In this document: positions 62,354 through 64,000 of the stretch, one piece after another | How the letters are laid out: each line of letters begins with the position of its first letter | Position numbering within the stretch: position 1 is the first letter of the stretch | Source of the DNA: Babylonia areolata | Taxonomy: Eukaryota; Mollusca; Gastropoda; Neogastropoda; Buccinidae | DNA: 64,000 nucleotides | Direction of reading: 5' to 3' | NCBI RefSeq assembly: GCF_041734735.1 | Contig: NC_134901.1 | Span: forward strand, 14,348,802-14,412,801 | Position numbers and translations under genes: made by a program | Notes under the pieces: model-generated | The model's input: the letters and a program-made list of their open reading frames with translations, nothing else | Told to the model about the DNA's origin: nothing | The model's database searches: none

Positions 62354-63402
62354 CATGTGCACCTGAACTGGAGTCACTACCCCTCCCACAACTCTGAACC
62401 AAAACATTCATAAAGTGGATGAACGTTTAGTTTGATAACATTGGTCTGTTGGCTGTGAAGGAGTATGGTAAAATCAGTGGTACTTTTAAAGCAATTGTTC
62501 GCAAACTGTGCCCTGTGCCCAGACCCAGACAGTCGCTCTTAGCATTGTGTACACATCCAGTAGCACACATTATCCTAAGACGTGGAGTGGTGGCCTGGTG
62601 GTAATGTGCCTGACTAGGAAGCCAGTGTCCAGGGGTTCGTGTCCTGCACTGGACCAGGATTTTCACTATCCCGTCTCCACCAGACCTGGAGTGGTTGTCT
62701 GGGTGTTTTCTTTCGGATGAGAAAATAAACTGAGGTCCCATGAAGAGCTTGCATTTAGCGCACAGAAAAGAAACCATGGCTGTGGTTCCTGGCAACATGC
62801 TATAGAAAAATCCACTACCAATGCACTTGCGCAAATTGCAGGCAGGAAAAAAAAGGGGGGAGCCATCACTGTGGTGATTCAAACTGCCTGGGGAGAGCAG
62901 CCCAAATTTCACAGAGGAATCTTGTGAGAAAAAGTAACACAATACCTTATAATATAATACAGGTCAGACGCTGACTTACGTTTTTTTTTTCTTCCCCATT
63001 ACACAGTCACACACACACAAGTCATTTCATCTGCACCATTTCAGTGGCATTACTCTGCTGCCACATATTTAAAGACCCCATTACACAGCCACACACTAGT
63101 CTTTTCATTGTGCACCATTTCAGTGGCATTATTCCCATGCTGCATATTCAAAAGTCCCCCATTACTCAGCCACACACAAATTGGACAGTGGCAGCTAACC
63201 ATGTGTGATTGGACGTGTTGTGCGGTAGACACGCAGTCTGGCGCCAGCGACCCCGCTGACAGGGCGTCGCTACCTCAAGGACAAGGACCAGTGTCATGTG
63301 ACTCCTGTCTCCACGGCAACCCAGAGTGTCAGTCGGCTGCAGGCTCTGCTGTCAGGACGGAAGACCTCACCCTCGGACTTCCTCATCGAAGAATTCAAGT
63401 GC
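45330..63402 (+). CDS. RBL1: Retinoblastoma-like pocket protein p107/RBL1, 5' nine exons
   Basis: The protein binds E2F/DP and represses cell-cycle genes in the nucleus; p107/p130 act in the DREAM complex and bind cyclin-CDK (family knowledge). Coding exons: 45330-45467, 45638-45771, 52763-52963, 54246-54310, 55143-55268, 57668-57828, 58584-58648, 60225-60396 and 63229 to 63398 or 63402. All introns are GT-AG and the phases agree, giving about 410 residues. Landmarks: RSAKFSLIQFFNKM, ERNFAVSTVIFKKFEPIF, DDLVNSYHLLLCC, HDGLVVEAKTIKEH, YEEYVLSVGDFDERIF, DAEEEIGTP and TPLTGRRYL, all closer to human p107 than to p130 or RB1. The window covers the N-terminal domain and the first residues of pocket A. 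The rest lies beyond the right edge. The start ATG has A at -3 and G at +4. Confidence 0.96.
45638..45771 (+). CDS. RBL1: RBL1 exon 2
   Basis: After a 170-bp intron ending TTTTAG, it encodes GDQLHWLACALYEACRR, then VPTVGRGTLEGNCVSLTRLL and RSAKF. Human p107 has HWLACSLYVACRKS and EGNCVSLTRILRSAK. It exits in phase 2 at a GTGAGC donor. Confidence 0.95.
45772..49860. other. RBL1 intron 2, left part
   Basis: This is intronic sequence of the 6991-bp intron 2. It holds a SINE A copy (46760-47143), short CA/GT and AT tracts (47512-47525, 47615-47652, 49435-49500) and otherwise unique-looking AT-rich DNA. No conserved exon is seen, and none is needed to join exons 2 and 3. Confidence 0.7.
46760..47143 (-). 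mobile_element. tRNA-derived SINE family A in RBL1 intron 2
   Basis: Full-length - strand copy, antisense to RBL1, with target duplication CATGTGTAT (46751-46759 and 47144-47152). The head contains GCCAAGTGGTTAAAGCG and GGGTTTGAATCTCAG. Body blocks match the 39720 copy with scattered changes, so it is somewhat older. Confidence 0.9.
49862..52762 (+). repeat. 51-54 bp minisatellite derived from the exon 3 splice junction
   Basis: About 46 near-identical copies plus about six divergent ones at the edges (counted by eye) fill the last 2.9 kb of intron 2. Each unit reads GTGTGTGGTGGTGACAGA, CCTGATCCAGTTCTTT, then a pyrimidine-rich TTCTTGTCTTCCTCATT. The first two blocks match the real exon 3 boundary: intron end TGTGTGTGGCGGTGGTGACAG and exon start CCTGATCCAGTTCTTT. 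In frame the copies encode DLIQFFFLSSSLCVVVVT, repeating the LIQFF of exon 3. The divergent copies lie at both ends (49862, 52395-52700) and the one nearest the exon (AG at 52690-52691, then CCTGATCCAATTTAT) lacks the extra A of the core copies. Several units repeat as larger blocks. Confidence 0.95.
52763..52963 (+). CDS. RBL1: RBL1 exon 3
   Basis: It encodes (S)LIQFFNKMRKWSDMANL, then RDKVDRLERNFAVSTVIF, KKFEPIFLDIFRD and PRQQRNKKQ(R). This is the most strongly conserved part of the p107 N-terminal domain. The first 16 bases are the seed shared with the minisatellite upstream. The acceptor is GTGACAG, with its pyrimidine tract replaced by GT/TTG-rich sequence. Exit phase 2 at GTCAGG. Confidence 0.96.
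52964..54245. other. RBL1 intron 3
   Basis: It holds short GT tracts right after the donor (52973-53040), TTTC-rich sequence at 53950-54030 and a CAACAAA-rich stretch at 54168-54200. No exon or recognisable element. Confidence 0.7.
54246..54310 (+). CDS. RBL1: RBL1 exon 4
   Basis: This 65-nt exon encodes (R)RLPCTVSDVFSFAWTMFVQVK(G), matching human p107 RRIPCSVKDLFNFCWTLFVY. Acceptor TTCCAG, donor GTAGGT. It enters in phase 2 and exits in phase 1, which is what exons 3 and 5 require. Confidence 0.95.
54311..55142. other. RBL1 intron 4
   Basis: It holds an oligo-T run at 54351-54374, (GT)n at 54580-54610 and a diverged antisense SINE B fragment (54882-55072) that lies only 70 bp from the exon 5 acceptor. 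Confidence 0.7.
54882..55072 (-). mobile_element. SINE family B fragment in RBL1 intron 4
   Basis: On the - strand it reads GTAAAAGAACCCATGGCAAC, GGGTTGTCCCTGGCAAAATT, an A-rich middle, and a GGCCCTGTACTGAGGCTAC block with the CTCCTCAGGG hairpin piece. Head and tail are missing and divergence is high, so this is an old copy. Confidence 0.7.
55143..55268 (+). CDS. RBL1: RBL1 exon 5
   Basis: It encodes (G)NFPAISDDLVNSYHLLLCC, then VDWFFANALLGARRDLL and KPDFA(G). Human p107 has GNFRMIGDDLVNSYHLLLCC. Acceptor TTGCAG, donor GTTAGT. Phase 1 in and out. Confidence 0.96.
55269..56569. other. RBL1 intron 5, left part
   Basis: It holds (TA)n at 55288-55337. An open frame at 56044-56247 (start MENGKYYNCGKETFLL) looks somewhat protein-like but matches nothing I recognise; it may be an element relic. 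The intron is 2399 bp and its right half is the GAT-rich minisatellite. Confidence 0.6.
56570..57667 (+). repeat. 42-51 bp GAT-rich minisatellite ending at the exon 6 acceptor
   Basis: About 24 copies of a unit built from (GAT)3-6, GACATGGATCAGTGTTATGA and TGGCATGGTTCAG. Nearly all length variants are multiples of three, so long frames are open on both strands (363-379 codons), for example the acidic MVQDDDDDMDQCYDG repeat; these are not genes. The last unit is altered from GGCATGGTTCAGG to GGCATGGTATAGG, and that AG is the exon 6 acceptor. Every other unit keeps a TTCAG followed by G. Confidence 0.95.
57668..57828 (+). CDS. RBL1: RBL1 exon 6
   Basis: It encodes (G)LPENYNSRDWKAPGEAP, then CLMDLLCEKHDGLVVEAK and TIKEHWWKPHIKRLFERK. 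Human p107 has LCELHDGLLVEAKGIKEH. The acceptor (ATGGTATAG) has no pyrimidine tract and sits in the last minisatellite unit. The donor is GTCGAT, which is weak, while the decayed copies of this boundary downstream carry GTCTGT. Exit phase 0. Confidence 0.94.
57829..58583. repeat. RBL1 intron 6: three decayed tandem copies of the exon 6 end and donor
   Basis: Copies begin at about 57919, 58097 and 58230 (each with TGGTGGAGGCCAAG) and run through the equivalent of the exon end GACTGTTTGAGAGAAAG into GTCTGTGT or GTCCGTGT. They are separated by GT-rich spacers that vary in length, giving spacings of about 130-180 bp. Against the real exon, copy 2 has a 3-nt deletion and an insertion with an in-frame TGA, copy 3 lacks one base after GCCAAGAC, and copy 4 has TAG after AAAGAA. 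They are pseudo-exon ends, not usable exons. Confidence 0.9.
58584..58648 (+). CDS. RBL1: RBL1 exon 7
   Basis: This 65-nt exon encodes MLKGKIETLSAVLEIGNFEAN(V), aligning with human p107 ILKGECLLDLSSF. Acceptor ATCAACAG, donor GTAAGT (strong). Phase 0 in, phase 2 out. The sequence is variable in the family, so support comes from LKG, position, phase and splice sites. Confidence 0.88.
58795..59461 (+). mobile_element. Internally deleted piggyBac-like transposon
   Basis: It is bounded by TTAA (58795-58798 and 59458-59461). The left end reads CTCTCTCCGGACGAAGG and the reverse of the right end CTCACTCGGGACGACAAG, matching the ends of the two small TTAA elements near 27 kb. A coding remnant at about 59135-59240 reads MLQTEGSDIEEVDDDEEESE and ends at a stop soon after NAESEHGYGDSG. 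An acidic N-terminus of this type is typical of piggyBac transposases. The DDD catalytic core is absent, so the element cannot move itself. Confidence 0.75.
59566..60060 (+). mobile_element. SINE family B in RBL1 intron 7, with nested insertion
   Basis: The head has GGCGTAGTGGTAACGC and GGGATCGAATCCCAC. The body has CCCCTCCACTAGACCTTTTG, GGGGTCTGGATGCTAG, GGAGGTCCTATGTGTTGAAT, TGGCACTGCTCTGTAGGGAC and CCCTGGGGACAGTGCCCCAA, with an ATACAAAACA-type tail to 60060. It is interrupted at 59742-59794 by a 53-bp insert flanked by a 14-bp duplication. Confidence 0.88.
59742..59794 (+). mobile_element. 53-bp insert in SINE B with 14-bp target duplication
   Basis: The insert starts TTCAGTTTCAGTAGCTCAAG and continues GGAGGCGTCACTGCGTTCGG. 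It is flanked by TGAATGCATTTAGT on both sides (59728-59741 and 59795-59808). I believe the sequence is the end of another short dispersed element seen in gastropods, here truncated; that is from memory. Confidence 0.75.
60225..60396 (+). CDS. RBL1: RBL1 exon 8
   Basis: It encodes (V)KGINNAYEEYVLSVGDF, then DERIFLGDDAEEEIGTPGG and SDEMQRRSLKQHVEE. Human p107 has YEEYVLTVGDFDERIFLGAD. Acceptor CTCACAG, donor GTGAGG. Phase 2 in, phase 0 out. The linker after EEEIGTP is lineage-specific. Confidence 0.96.
60397..63228. other. RBL1 intron 8
   Basis: It holds poly-A at 60466-60481, poly-T at 60636-60661, CA/CACC-rich stretches at 61010-61160, a poly-G/GGT stretch at 61490-61520, CA tracts at 61857-61950, a GT tract at 62285-62355 and a SINE B copy at 62578-62965. 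The long proline- and threonine-rich frames at 60895-61400 are repeat translations. Confidence 0.7.
62578..62965 (+). mobile_element. SINE family B in RBL1 intron 8
   Basis: The head is GGAGTGGTGGCCTGGTGGTA with GGGGTTCGTGTCCTG. The body has CCACCAGACCTGGAGTGGTT, GGATGAGAAAATAAACTGAG, GCATTTAGCGCACAGAAAAG, TGGTTCCTGGCAACATGCTA and CTGGGGAGAGCAGCCCAAAT, with an AT-rich ATAC tail. It is more diverged than the 10468 copy. Confidence 0.82.
63229..63398 (+). CDS. RBL1: RBL1 exon 9 (start of pocket A)
   Basis: It encodes TRSLAPATPLTGRRYLKDKD, then QCHVTPVSTATQSVSRLQAL and LSGRKTSPSDFLIEEF(K). Human p107 has RSFAPSTPLTGRRYL and SATQSVSRLQSIVAG. TPLTG marks the beginning of pocket A and contains a Thr-Pro CDK-type site. 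The acceptor CGGTAG gives phase 0 directly after exon 8. The donor is either GTGCGT (exon end 63398) or GTGAGG (exon end 63402); the second has the better consensus, the first fits the family length slightly better. Confidence 0.93.
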
Positions 63403-63690
63403 GTGAGGGGGGGTGAAGAGGGTTGGAGTGAGAATGTTCTTTTAGTTCAGATGTTTGTAGCCATTTGTGGAACTGAGATTGATTTGCACCGATCATTTCC
63501 CAAAATACGAGTCACTGAATTTAAAGAGTCCCGGGATCAGTTGCATAAGCAGTCTTTACAGTGTTAATGTTGCTTTGCGTTAACAGTTTTCCCAAATCTG
63601 CTCTTAATTCCCGAGAAAAAGAAACATACTTAGTATAAAGCAAATTTAGCTCTGCTAAGATCACTCATGATTTCCTGCCTGAACTGAAGA
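63399..63690. other. RBL1 intron 9, left part
   Basis: No exon or repeat is recognised. The next p107 exon (CVRNP-type sequence) is not present before the window ends. Confidence 0.65.
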
Positions 63691-64000
63691 ATGGTCAAGT
63701 TAGTGACTGTAGTTTACATGTTCCCACAATGTGCAGGTGTGTCATTGTGACTGTGGGGTACTTGTTTACGCAGTGTGCAGGTGTGTCATTTTAACTGTAG
63801 TGTACATGTTCACGCAGTGTGCAGGTGTGTCATTGTGACTGTAGTGTACATGTTGACACAGTGTGCAGGTGTGTCATTGTGACTGTAGTGTACATGTTCA
63901 CACAGTGCAGGTGTGTCATTATGACTGTAGTGAACATTTTCTCAGTGTGCAGGTGTGTCATTGTGACTGTAGTGTACATGTTCACACAGTGAGCAGGTGT
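63690..64000 (+). repeat. 44-bp minisatellite in RBL1 intron 9, continues past the window
   Basis: At least six copies, starting at 63731, 63775, 63819, 63863, 63905 and 63947, with a seventh begun at 63991; a degenerate copy precedes them. The unit reads GTGCAGGTGTGTCATTGTGA, CTGTAGTGTACATGTTCA, then CACAGT. Each unit holds an acceptor-like TTCACACAG and a donor-like CAG followed by GTGTGT. Two units are 42 bp. Confidence 0.92.

Noticed and set aside
45330-63402. Calling the gene RBL2/p130 or RB1
   Set aside because: RSAKFSLIQFF, LLLCCVDWFFANAL, GDFDERIFL and ATQSVSRLQ are closer to p107. Invertebrates often have one p107/p130-type gene, so the symbol means that type rather than strict one-to-one orthology.

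Overview
The window looks like nuclear DNA from a lophotrochozoan animal, most likely a gastropod mollusc (inference). It is AT-moderate, intron-rich and full of CA/GT, GA/CT and AT microsatellites. It carries tRNA-derived SINEs, RTE-like and I-like LINEs and TTAA-flanked DNA transposons of kinds common in mollusc genomes. The only host gene I can support is on the + strand, in the last 19 kb: the 5' part of a retinoblastoma-like pocket protein gene (p107/RBL1 type). Nine coding exons between 45330 and about 63400 join in phase to give about 410 residues, covering the N-terminal domain and the start of pocket A. The gene continues beyond the right edge.

Layout. 1-2637: 5' part of a LINE on the - strand with a long open endonuclease-RT frame running off the left edge. 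2638-22490: microsatellite-rich intergenic DNA with SINE copies, a repeat family of about 370 bp, small minisatellites and a LINE 3' fragment at 19806-20250. 22495-26375: a second, nearly full-length but broken LINE of the same clade on the + strand, ending in a C2H2 zinc finger. 26376-45000: TTAA-bounded elements, a tandem pair of tRNA-like SINE heads, nested SINE insertions, an RNase H-bearing LINE 3' fragment (32540-33945, - strand) and a 2.9-kb inverted repeat (41234-44099). 45000-45330: CpG-rich promoter region of RBL1 with a perfect E2F site. 45330-64000: RBL1.

The most unusual thing here is inside RBL1. Several tandem arrays sit on, or directly beside, its splice junctions. Intron 2 ends in an array of about 50 copies of a 51-54 bp unit, and each copy contains the last bases of the intron plus the first 16 bases of exon 3, so the real 3' splice site is preceded by about 2.9 kb of copies of itself. 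The exon 6 acceptor lies in the last, altered copy of a 42-51 bp GAT-rich minisatellite. The end of exon 6 with its donor is followed by three decayed tandem copies of the same exon-intron boundary. A further 44-bp array starts after exon 9 and runs off the window. I do not know of a described case of one gene with repeats growing repeatedly from its own splice junctions, and it raises the question of decoy splice sites in a cell-cycle regulator.

All calls come from reading and translating the sequence by eye. Family assignments rest on remembered family motifs, not on searches.
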